From: a bacterium
GTDB lineage: Bacteria > SM23-81 > DAOVCL01
Direction of reading: 5' to 3'
DNA: 64,000 nt
NCBI GenBank assembly: GCA_029932675.1
Contig: JAOZPP010000003.1
Location: 20,137-84,136, forward strand
The translations under genes and the position numbers were made by a program. The notes under the pieces are model-generated. The model made no database searches and was not told where the DNA came from. It saw only the letters and a list, made by a program, of their open reading frames with translations. Shown one piece after another: positions 25,103 through 32,698 of the stretch (position 1 is the stretch's first letter; each line of letters opens with the position of its first letter).

Positions 25103-27288
25103 TAGGGCCTGGCCTCCGATTTTGCCCTCCCCTTTGGGGGATACTCAACCCGCGGGTGAAACATACCGGTGAGGACACGGACAAAGCTCTCCTCTATTAA
25201 ATGGAGGTCCCGCAGGGTGATCTCACAGTTCTCCAATTCCCCAGAGGAGAACTTGTCGTTAATGATCTTTTTTACCAACCCCTTGATCCGCGCCGGAGTA
25301 GCTTCAGTGAGGGTGCGGGAGGCTGCCTCTACGGCATCGGCCAGCATTATGACGGCGGCCTCCTTCGTTTCTGGCTTCGGTCCTGGATAACGGAACTTAT
25401 CCTTTACCGTCTCATCGGCCCCCATCTGCTTGGCCTTCTCATAGAAATAGTCCATTGTCGTTGTGCCATGATGTTGCTGAATGACATCGATTATTGGCTT
25501 GGGTAGTTTTTCCCTTTTGGCCTCCTCCACTCCCTCTTTGACATGGGAGAGCAGCACAAGGCTGCTCATTGTAGGAGCAAGTTTTGTATGGGGGTTCTTC
25601 CTCCCCTGGGTTTGGTTCTCCACGAAGTAATCCGGTTTCACCAGTTTTCCGATATCATGGTAGTAGGAGCTAACCCGGGCCAAGAGGGAGTTTGCCCCTA
25701 TAGCCTCGGCGGCGGCTTCAGCCAGGTTTCCCACCGCCAGGCTATGATGGTAAGTTCCTGGGGCTTCGATAGCCATTCGTCTGAGGATAGGCCGATTTAA
25801 GTCAGAGAGCTCAAGAAGGGTGACATCCGTGGTTATCCCAAAGATCCGTTCGAAGATGGGCAAAAAGCCCATAGCCAAGAGGGGAGAGAGAAATCCATTT
25901 AGGATTCCACAACTGGAGAGCTCAAACCTCTGAGCCAAGGGGGAGAACTTGAGGGTCTCCACCAGGAATATGGTGATCACATAGGTGATGGAGATGTAAA
26001 GCATTGGTTTGTAGAATTGATGTCGTTGTCTGAGCCTAAGCACGCTATAGGCACCGATCACTCCCCCTACTATAGCGACCAGAGCTGAGGAGAAGTCAAA
26101 GCTGCGCTGCACCCCTAAGAGGAGCCCCGCGGTCACCGTTCCCATTATCCCTATCTGGGCATTGAGGGAGATGGCTAAGATCATAGAGACCAAGGTAACC
26201 GGGACAAGATAGGGGCTGAGGCTGAACCAACCGCAGATGATATAGGTGGTCAGGGAGACGAAGCAGAAGAGTATGGCAATGAGGGATAGTTTTTCGAATT
26301 GGGCCAAGATCTTTCTCTGGAAGAAGAAGAGGTAAGAGCAGAAGAGGCCGATGATGAGAGAGACCATAAGGAACCTCCCCACTAAGGGGAGGCCTTGGGC
26401 TAGAAACCCCCTTTCCCTCTTTGACCTTGCTATGGCTAAGGAACGGAGCTTCTCCAAATGGGCTTTTGTTACCCTCTCGTGGCTGCCGATTATCCGTTCA
26501 TTCTTTAAGACCAGGCCCTTCTGGGGGGATATCCTTGATATCGCCTCCTCAACCCTCTTTTCTGTCTCCTTCTGATTAAACCTTAGATTGGGGAAGAGGA
26601 AACCTGCGGAGAGCTCCGCAGCTATCTGGGCCGAGGAGTCATCATCAGGGAAGTCCCCCTTTATCTTCCCCCTGATTATTTCCCTTGCGGCAGCTAAATC
26701 CAGGATTTCCTTGGGGCTTACCTCCCTCTCCTCCTTCCCGTTGCGGATGATTACCACCCTTTGTTTTCCCCCCAGGGCCTCTTTCTTAGACCCCACGATC
26801 CCCTGAGAGAAGAGGTAGCCGAGGAGGTCCTTGACCTCTTTTTCTATCTTCCTCCCCTTCCCCTTTTCCCGCAGGTAGTCTATTACCTTGGGAGGGATAA
26901 GGGGATATTGGTGGATCAAAAGGGCCAAACTATCTGGGGAAGATGTTTCCCTAAGCCTTCTCACCTGCTGAAAGAACCTCTTTATCCCCGCAAGTTTTGT
27001 CTGGGTCAACCCCCGATCTAAATCGAAGACCAGGGGTGCAGTAGAGGCCACCTCCTCGGTTTCCTTGGCCAGCTCTTCGTCGCTCTTTAAGATTGGGAAG
27101 GTATAGGGGGCGATGACGTCCTTGTGGGAGATATCTCCTAACTTGGGCATATCAATGGGTTGGTAGAGGTATGAGTTGGGGAAGAGGGCGGAGATGATGG
27201 CTATAGTGATCACCCCTAAGAGGATTTGGTAAAACCAGTTTTTCTGTTTCTGAGGGGGCTTGGAATTTGGCTTATTTGATCTTTTCAT
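25102..27288 (-). CDS. 7TM-HD hydrolase (PgpH/YqfF-type cyclic di-AMP phosphodiesterase)
   Basis: The roughly 728-residue membrane protein has one N-terminal transmembrane helix, a large extracytoplasmic 7TMR-HDED domain, about seven helices between residues 300 and 470, and a cytoplasmic HD domain with HHSLAVGNLAEAAAE and YYHDIGKLVKPDYF (the HDIG motif). Family members hydrolyse c-di-AMP. I set the start at ATG 27288; a TTG at 27297 would add three residues. Neither has a strong ribosome binding site, and coupling to phoH (17-bp overlap) may drive translation. Confidence 0.9.
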   Translation of the reverse strand: MKRSNKPNSKPPQKQKNWFYQILLGVITIAIISALFPNSYLYQPIDMPKLGDISHKDVIAPYTFPILKSDEELAKETEEVASTAPLVFDLDRGLTQTKLAGIKRFFQQVRRLRETSSPDSLALLIHQYPLIPPKVIDYLREKGKGRKIEKEVKDLLGYLFSQGIVGSKKEALGGKQRVVIIRNGKEEREVSPKEILDLAAAREIIRGKIKGDFPDDDSSAQIAAELSAGFLFPNLRFNQKETEKRVEEAISRISPQKGLVLKNERIIGSHERVTKAHLEKLRSLAIARSKRERGFLAQGLPLVGRFLMVSLIIGLFCSYLFFFQRKILAQFEKLSLIAILFCFVSLTTYIICGWFSLSPYLVPVTLVSMILAISLNAQIGIMGTVTAGLLLGVQRSFDFSSALVAIVGGVIGAYSVLRLRQRHQFYKPMLYISITYVITIFLVETLKFSPLAQRFELSSCGILNGFLSPLLAMGFLPIFERIFGITTDVTLLELSDLNRPILRRMAIEAPGTYHHSLAVGNLAEAAAEAIGANSLLARVSSYYHDIGKLVKPDYFVENQTQGRKNPHTKLAPTMSSLVLLSHVKEGVEEAKREKLPKPIIDVIQQHHGTTTMDYFYEKAKQMGADETVKDKFRYPGPKPETKEAAVIMLADAVEAASRTLTEATPARIKGLVKKIINDKFSSGELENCEITLRDLHLIEESFVRVLTGMFHPRVEYPPKGRAKSEARP

Positions 27289-28216
27289 ATCTATCAAAAG
27301 CCCTGATTATCTCTTGGACTAGCCGGTGTCTGACCACATCTTTTTCGGTAAGATAGATGAATTTTATCCCCGCGACATCCTTGAGGATGTTTTGGATGAG
27401 GATTAGCCCAGAGGAGGAGGGATCGCCCAGGTCTATCTGGGTTATGTCTCCGGTAATCACCGCGCGGGAGTGGGGTCCCAATCTGGTGAGGAACATCTTC
27501 ATTTGGGCGATAGTTGTATTCTGGGCCTCATCAAGGATGACAAAGGCCCTCTTTAGGTTTCTGCCCCTCATATAGGCCAAAGGGGCAATCTCAATTACTC
27601 CCTCCTCTATGGATCTCCTCATCTTCTGCGGGGGGAGCATATCGTAGAGGGCGTCGTAGAGGGGACGAAGATAGGGATCCACCTTTTCCTTGAAATCTCC
27701 GGGAAGAAAACCGAGGCTCTCCCCGGCCTCCACCGCTGGCCTAACCAGGACTATCCTTTGGATAAGCCTTTCCTTGAGGGAGGAGACGGCCATAGCTACT
27801 GCTAAGTAGGTCTTTCCTGTCCCGGCTGGGCCAATGGAGAAGACGATGTCAAATTTGGCCATCGCCTCCAAGTAGTCCCTCTGTCCCAGGGTTCTTGGCC
27901 TTATTCCCTCTAAACGGGAGGAAAGCACAAACGGCGGTGACTCCAAGTTAGAGCTCCCCTCCTTCTTTACCTTCTCCAGGAAGAAGCGGACATCATCCTC
28001 GGTGCAAAAATGACCCCTTTTAGCTTGGTCCATCAGGTCAAGCAAGAGGAGCCTTATCTCCTCCACCTCCTTTTCCTGACCCTTTACCATCACCTTGCGC
28101 CCCCGCACTACTATCTGGGAGGTGAACTTCTCCTCAATCCTCCTCAGGTTTCTATCGTTGAGCCCAAAGATGGCTACAGGCTCGACATCGGGAAGTGTTA
28201 GTCTTATCGTCTTCAA
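27272..28216 (-). CDS. phoH: PhoH family P-loop ATPase
   Basis: The 314-residue protein has a short N-terminal KH-like region (residues 10-80, with VRGRKVMVKGQEKEVEEI), then a P-loop domain: SIGPAGTGKTYLAVAMAV (Walker A), VRPAVEAGESLGFLPGD, and FVILDEAQNTT (Walker B). PhoH-like ATPases are linked to RNA metabolism with YbeY, with which this gene is clustered. The start is TTG, supported by GGAGG six to seven bases upstream. It heads the phoH-pgpH-ybeY-corC operon. Confidence 0.92.
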   Translation of the reverse strand: MKTIRLTLPDVEPVAIFGLNDRNLRRIEEKFTSQIVVRGRKVMVKGQEKEVEEIRLLLLDLMDQAKRGHFCTEDDVRFFLEKVKKEGSSNLESPPFVLSSRLEGIRPRTLGQRDYLEAMAKFDIVFSIGPAGTGKTYLAVAMAVSSLKERLIQRIVLVRPAVEAGESLGFLPGDFKEKVDPYLRPLYDALYDMLPPQKMRRSIEEGVIEIAPLAYMRGRNLKRAFVILDEAQNTTIAQMKMFLTRLGPHSRAVITGDITQIDLGDPSSSGLILIQNILKDVAGIKFIYLTEKDVVRHRLVQEIIRAFDRYEKIK

Positions 28217-28294
28217 GGATAACCTCCAAGATCTTGATTTAGTTGGCTAAGGTTATTCACGAAAGCGCTTGGTATGAATTATCACAGCCTTTTT

Positions 28295-28320
28295 GCCGTC
28301 AGATCTGGGGACCTGACGGC
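28295..28320. repeat. Dispersed palindrome, family A copy
   Basis: A 26-bp inverted repeat beginning GCCGTCAGA and ending CTGACGGC. An element of the same length and outer arms occurs at 62852-62877, and shorter related hairpins are at 31731-31753 and 63303-63325. It lies between phoH and aspS. Confidence 0.75.
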
Positions 28321-28393
28321 TCGGGGGTGCTAAACACCGCAAGATAAATTCCTTCACTGACCTGACCCGCACTAAAGTGCGGTGGAACTTAAA

Positions 28394-28426
28394 GGTTGCT
28401 TCGCTCCCTGCGGTCGCTTGCAATGA
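28394..28426. repeat. Dispersed TTGCTTCGC/GCAATGA element
   Basis: TTGCTTCGCT and GCTTGCAATGA flank a short GC-rich centre. A related element in the opposite orientation is at 31595-31620. Similar TTGCTTCG...GCAATGA repeats are, from memory, frequent in intergenic DNA of uncultured bacteria. Confidence 0.6.
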
Positions 28427-28466
28427 GGGACGTAGGGAGAGAGATCTGTGTCCCTCCGCCCCTTTA

Positions 28467-30233
28467 TCACTCTATTAGCTTTATCCCCAATTCCCTCAAT
28501 TGATCCTCCCTTACCGGAGAGGGGGAACCGACCATAAGCGAGGAAGCGGCAGTAGTCTTTGGGAAAGCGATCACCTCCCTGATGGACTTTCCACCGGCCA
28601 TGAGCATAACCAACCTATCCAGTCCTGGGGCGATGCCCCCATGAGGGGGGACCCCAAATTGGAACGCCTCTAAGAGAAAGCCAAATCTTTCTTTAATCTC
28701 CTGGGGGGAAAGGCCAAGTATCCCGAATATCTTTCGTTGCAGGGGTTCCTGATGGATCCTAATACTCCCACTTCCTATCTCCACCCCATTTAAGACCAGG
28801 TCATAGGCCCTTGACCTCACCTTGAGGGGCTCAGAATCCAACAAGGGGATGTCCTCAGGTACCACCCCGGTAAAGGGGTGGTGCTCCGATTCTATTCTCC
28901 CTTCCTCCTCATTATAGTGAAAGAGGGGAAAGTCGATCACCCAGCAAAAGCGAAAATCCCCTTCTGGAATTAGCTTTAACCTTTTGGCCACCTCCTGTCT
29001 GAGTATCCCCAAGGAGGCGGAAACGACCTCATCCTGGCCGGCAACCAAGAGGAGTAGATCCCCTTCCCTTGCCTTTAACCTCTCCCTCAGCCTTTCTATC
29101 TGGCTGGGGGAAAGGAATTTGGTCAAGGGGGATTTTATCCCCTCTGGGGTAATCTTCATCCAGAGGAGGCCCTTTGCCCCTCCCTCCGCAGCTATTTTGC
29201 CCAGCCCATCTATCTCCTTGCGGGAGAAGTCCGCTGACCCGGGGGAGTTTATCCCCTTTACCACTCCTCCATCTTGGAGGACCTCTTTAAATATACGAAA
29301 TTCCGTCCCCTGAACCAAATCGCTTAAGTCACTTATCTTCAACCCAAACCTTATATCTGGTTTGTCGGTGCCGTATTCACTAAGCGCATCAGGGTAACTT
29401 ATTCTCGGAAAAGGCAGGGAGATATTTATCCCCAGGACTTCCTGGAAGATATGGGCCATTAGGCCCTCGGTGATGCCGAAGATATCCTCCTCCTCGACGA
29501 AGGAGATTTCGATGTCTATCTGGGTGAACTCCGGTTGGCGATCGGCCCGCAGATCCTCATCTCGGAAACATTTGGCTATCTGATAATACCTGTCAAACCC
29601 GGCAACCATCAGGATCTGCTTATACATCTGGGGGGATTGAGGGAGGGCATAGAACCATCCCTTATGTTCCCGACTGGGGACTAAGTAGTCCCTGGCCCCC
29701 TCCGGGGTGCTCTTGGTGAGGATAGGGGTCTCCACCTCTAAGAAGCCATGGTTGTTTAGGTATTCCCTAGTGGCTTGACAGACCTGATGGCGGAGGATGA
29801 GGTTCCTCTGCAAGGGGGGCCTTCTTAAGTCCAGATACCTATACTTAAGTCTGAGATCCTCTGTGGCCTCCGGGTCATCGGAGATAAGAAATGGCGGTGT
29901 CTTAGAAGGGCTTAAGACCTCAAGCTCATTTCCCTCAACCTCTATCTCCCCGGTCTCCAGGTTCGGGTTGACCATCCCCTCCGGCCTGTGGAGCACCTTC
30001 CCTTTTACCCGTACCACCCATTCACACCTAAGCTTTGCCGCCTGGGATTGAATTGTGGGGTTGGTGGAGGGCCTAAATACCACCTGGGTGAGCCCATACC
30101 TGTCCCTTAGATCGATGAAGATTACCCCCCCGTGGTTTCTCCAGCGATGAACCCAGCCGCAGAGGACAACTTCCCGGCCAATATCCTGGGGTCGCAACTC
30201 ACCACAGGTATGGCTTCTCTTAACTGTTGACAT
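28467..30233 (-). CDS. aspS: Aspartyl-tRNA synthetase
   Basis: The 588-residue bacterial-type class II synthetase has an N-terminal OB anticodon-binding domain (residues 1-110), motif 2 (FRDEDLRADRQPEFTQIDIE), the bacterial GAD insert (about 290-410) and motif 3 (GIAPGLDRLVMLMAGG). The OB loop reads RWRNHGG with His at residue 34. As I recall, a His there and not Leu marks non-discriminating AspRS, which charges both tRNA-Asp and tRNA-Asn. The presence of gatC at 58.6 kb fits that reading. It overlaps hisS by 14 bp. Confidence 0.95.
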   Translation of the reverse strand: MSTVKRSHTCGELRPQDIGREVVLCGWVHRWRNHGGVIFIDLRDRYGLTQVVFRPSTNPTIQSQAAKLRCEWVVRVKGKVLHRPEGMVNPNLETGEIEVEGNELEVLSPSKTPPFLISDDPEATEDLRLKYRYLDLRRPPLQRNLILRHQVCQATREYLNNHGFLEVETPILTKSTPEGARDYLVPSREHKGWFYALPQSPQMYKQILMVAGFDRYYQIAKCFRDEDLRADRQPEFTQIDIEISFVEEEDIFGITEGLMAHIFQEVLGINISLPFPRISYPDALSEYGTDKPDIRFGLKISDLSDLVQGTEFRIFKEVLQDGGVVKGINSPGSADFSRKEIDGLGKIAAEGGAKGLLWMKITPEGIKSPLTKFLSPSQIERLRERLKAREGDLLLLVAGQDEVVSASLGILRQEVAKRLKLIPEGDFRFCWVIDFPLFHYNEEEGRIESEHHPFTGVVPEDIPLLDSEPLKVRSRAYDLVLNGVEIGSGSIRIHQEPLQRKIFGILGLSPQEIKERFGFLLEAFQFGVPPHGGIAPGLDRLVMLMAGGKSIREVIAFPKTTAASSLMVGSPSPVREDQLRELGIKLIE

Positions 30234-31491
30234 CTTTCCCCCTTATCCTGGAGCAGATCCCCTCAATATCTGCCCAGTTCACCTTTAGCTCCTGGCCACT
30301 CTCCATCTCCTTTAGGTTGGCCTCACCGGTCTCCAGTTCCCTATCCCCGATTACCAGGGCAAAGGAAGCCCTCTCGCGGTTGGCCTCCCTTAGTTGGGAC
30401 TTAAGACTTCGGCCCAAGAAATCCATCTCACAGCGCAAACCTGCTTTCCTTAGCTTCCTGATTAACCTTAGACAAAGCCTTTGGGCTTGCAGACCCAAGG
30501 AGATCAAGAAGAGGTCAGGTCTTGAGTTTGGTGAGTTTTCCTTCTCGTTTAGGCAAAGGAGCAGCCTTTCCATTCCCGCGGCGAATCCAACGGCAGGGGT
30601 AGGAACCCCACCCAATTCCTCCACAAGGTCGTCATACCTCCCCCCTCCACAGAGGGCATCCTGAGCCCCAAGCCCAGGACCCAACACCTCAAAGACCGTG
30701 CGGGTGTAATAGTCCAGTCCTCTCACCAGCGTAGGATCTACCTTAAATGATATCCCCAAATCACTTAACCCTTCTTTAACGGTTTGAAAGTGTTCCCTAC
30801 ACCTCTCACAAAGGTCATCGAGGATGACCGGGGCTTCCTTCATTATCAGCTTGCACCCTTCCTTCTTACAATCGAAGCACCTTAAGGGGTTCCTCGTCAA
30901 CCTCCTTTGGCACTCCGCACAGAGCTCATCGGCTTTATCGGCCAAGTAGTTCCTTAGCTTAGTTCGGTAACTTGCCCGACAATCCCGGCATCCTATGCTG
31001 TTCAGCTTAAGCTCTAAGCCATCGAGCCCCAGTTCCTGGTATATATCCACACAGAGGGAGATCACCTCAACATCTATCTGGGGTTGGGGGGAGCCGATAG
31101 CCTCCACCCCATACTGGTGGAATTGCCTCAGCCTTCCCGCCTGAGGGTTTTCCTGCCGGAACATTGGGGCGATGTAAAAGAGCTTTTTTAGAGGAGATCG
31201 TCTACCCAAGTTGTTCTCCAAATAGGCCCTGATCACCGGGGGAGTCCCTTCCGGAGAGAGGGTGAGGCTCCTTCCACCCTTGTCCAAGAACGTATACATC
31301 TCCTTGGTAACGATGTCTGTGTCCTGGCCGGTTCCCTTGGCAAAAAGTTCGGTAAATTCAAAAATGGGGGTGCGGATCTCCCTATAGTTGTACCTGGCCA
31401 TCACTTCCCTTATCTTCTCCTCTAACCTTCTCCACCTCTCCACCTCTCCGGGAAGGATATCCTTAGTCCCTTTTACTCTCTTCAGCTTCAT
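30220..31491 (-). CDS. hisS: Histidyl-tRNA synthetase
   Basis: The 423-residue class II synthetase shows motif 2 (MFRQENPQAGRLRQFHQ), the histidine-binding signatures LVRGLDYYTRTVFE and GGGRYDDL, and a C-terminal anticodon-binding domain (residues 325-420). It carries a Cys-rich stretch (CRDCRASYRTKL...CAECQRRL...CFDCKKEGC, residues 165-215), a zinc-like insert known in part of the family. It is transcribed with aspS, which it overlaps, a very common bacterial pair. Confidence 0.96.
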   Translation of the reverse strand: MKLKRVKGTKDILPGEVERWRRLEEKIREVMARYNYREIRTPIFEFTELFAKGTGQDTDIVTKEMYTFLDKGGRSLTLSPEGTPPVIRAYLENNLGRRSPLKKLFYIAPMFRQENPQAGRLRQFHQYGVEAIGSPQPQIDVEVISLCVDIYQELGLDGLELKLNSIGCRDCRASYRTKLRNYLADKADELCAECQRRLTRNPLRCFDCKKEGCKLIMKEAPVILDDLCERCREHFQTVKEGLSDLGISFKVDPTLVRGLDYYTRTVFEVLGPGLGAQDALCGGGRYDDLVEELGGVPTPAVGFAAGMERLLLCLNEKENSPNSRPDLFLISLGLQAQRLCLRLIRKLRKAGLRCEMDFLGRSLKSQLREANRERASFALVIGDRELETGEANLKEMESGQELKVNWADIEGICSRIRGKDVNS

Positions 31492-31840
31492 CTATAAATT
31501 AGGTAATTGAAGGGTCGCTCTGTTTGGCCCCTGCCGTTTCGCCCGCTCACCCTTCTGTTGGGGTCCAAGTTATTCATAAACTCCGTATGAACGCTCATTG
31601 CAAACGAAGCGAAGCAATCCGCTTATGAGATGGCAGAGCCCCTGTTCTGCCCCGATCAGATCAAGGGATCTGGCCACTCAACTATTGGTAGTTCGAAGCT
31701 ACTGTGCAAATTTTGTGAATGATTCATCCCTATCAGGAGAGATTCCTGACGGCACAGAAAGGCTTGGTCCCTTTGGGGGATGCGAATTATTTAGATTAAG
31801 TCCCTCCTCGCATATCAGCCTTCATATTAAGGGAAACAGG
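31492..31840. other. Repeat-rich intergenic region between hisS and the DUF1844 gene
   Basis: The 349-bp gap has no convincing gene. It holds four inverted elements: an opposite-orientation copy of the TTGCTTCGC/GCAATGA element (31595-31620), a GGCAGAGCC...GTTCTGCC hairpin (31632-31651) related to the pair at 62.7 kb, a CAGATC-aagg-GATCTG hairpin (31657-31672), and a degraded family A palindrome (31731-31753). No T-run terminator or clear hisS promoter is seen. Confidence 0.65.
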
Positions 31841-32191
31841 TCACTTCTTCTTAGATTTTGGCTTCTTAGGTTTCTTCTTCTCTGGTTCGGCTGTTTTTTT
31901 CTCCTCCTTTGCTTTTTCCTCGGCGGTGGTCTTCTCCTTCTCTACCTCATCTACGTAGTTCATCCGCAACTCAAAGAGAACGTGGTCTAAGAGTTTCTTC
32001 TCCTCTTCGCTGAGGTTCCCCTTTGTCTTTTCTTCAATCATCCCTAATATATCGATGGAAAACCTTGCCTGGTTGAGATCTTTCTCGATCTTCTTGGTTA
32101 AGGGGTTGATCACCTTGCCCATCTGTTGCATAGCTGCTGCTTGGAACATAAAGATCAACTGCATAAAGAGGTTTCCCTTCTCCTCAGCCAT
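31841..32191 (-). CDS. DUF1844 family protein
   Basis: The 116-residue protein matches the DUF1844 pattern: FMQLIFMFQAAAMQQMGK at the start, then LNQARFSIDILGMIEEKTKGNL, and HVLFELRMNYVDE near residue 75. The last 35 residues are a Lys/Glu-rich, probably disordered tail. Function is unknown. The start ATG is served by GGAGGTGAT formed from the last codons and stop of the cupin gene, so the pair is translationally coupled. Confidence 0.85.
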   Translation of the reverse strand: MAEEKGNLFMQLIFMFQAAAMQQMGKVINPLTKKIEKDLNQARFSIDILGMIEEKTKGNLSEEEKKLLDHVLFELRMNYVDEVEKEKTTAEEKAKEEKKTAEPEKKKPKKPKSKKK

Positions 32192-32194
32192 CTA

Positions 32195-32539
32195 TCACCT
32201 CCGTTCATTGGGGACAAGACAGATAAACTCCCATATCTGGTTACCGTCATTTCGGAATTGATGCTCTTCCTGGGGGCTAACCAGGGCGATATCGCCAGCC
32301 CTTAACCGATACTCCTCCCCTTCGTCGCTCAGGATTCCCTCCCCCGCGATGACGAAGATCTCATGTTCCCAACTATGGGAGTGAAGCGGCGTATATCCAC
32401 CGGGCTGCACCTTAAAGATCCTCATCGAAAAATTGGGTGCTCCATCCTTCTCCGATAGGGCCCAGGCAATGGTAGTCCCCTTTGCCCCCTCTTCAGTAAC
32501 TGGTTCAGATTTAACCTCACGGTAGTTTACAAGTTTCAT
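32195..32539 (-). CDS. Small cupin-domain protein
   Basis: The 114-residue single-domain cupin has motif 1 PLHSHSWEHEIFVIAGEG (H-x-H-x3-E) near residue 50 and motif 2 GDIALVSPQEEHQF near residue 82, giving the usual three His and one Glu metal ligands. Substrate is unknown; such proteins are often sugar or auxin-like small-molecule binders or dioxygenases. AAAGGAGG lies five bases before the ATG, and a strong promoter is about 55 bp upstream. Confidence 0.88.
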   Translation of the reverse strand: MKLVNYREVKSEPVTEEGAKGTTIAWALSEKDGAPNFSMRIFKVQPGGYTPLHSHSWEHEIFVIAGEGILSDEGEEYRLRAGDIALVSPQEEHQFRNDGNQIWEFICLVPNERR

Positions 32540-32593
32540 CCTATCCTCCTTTGCGCTTCTCTGAGAGTTGCCGGGGAGAAAGCCATTTTGTTC

Positions 32594-32622
32594 AAAATAA
32601 AAAATATAAGCTATTCTGTCAA
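32594..32622 (-). promoter_or_regulatory. Strong sigma70-type promoter for the cupin-DUF1844 pair
   Basis: TTGACA (32617-32622) and TATTTT (32594-32599) on the minus strand with 17-bp spacing. The predicted start lies near 32587, leaving a leader of about 48 nt before the cupin ATG. Confidence 0.65.
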
Positions 32623-32638
32623 CCTTAATCTCGGGATT

Positions 32639-32672
32639 AAAAAAGGAGCCGCCCGAAGCTGAGGGCGACTCC
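32639..32672 (-). terminator. Rho-independent terminator after the 1147-residue secreted protein gene
   Basis: On the minus strand a ten-base stem (GGAGTCGCCC with GGGCGGCTCC, one mismatch) with an eight-base loop is followed by TTTTTT. It separates the secretome island from the cupin promoter. Confidence 0.85.
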
Positions 32673-32698
32673 CTTGGGTTGAAAGCTTTGATTCAAGC

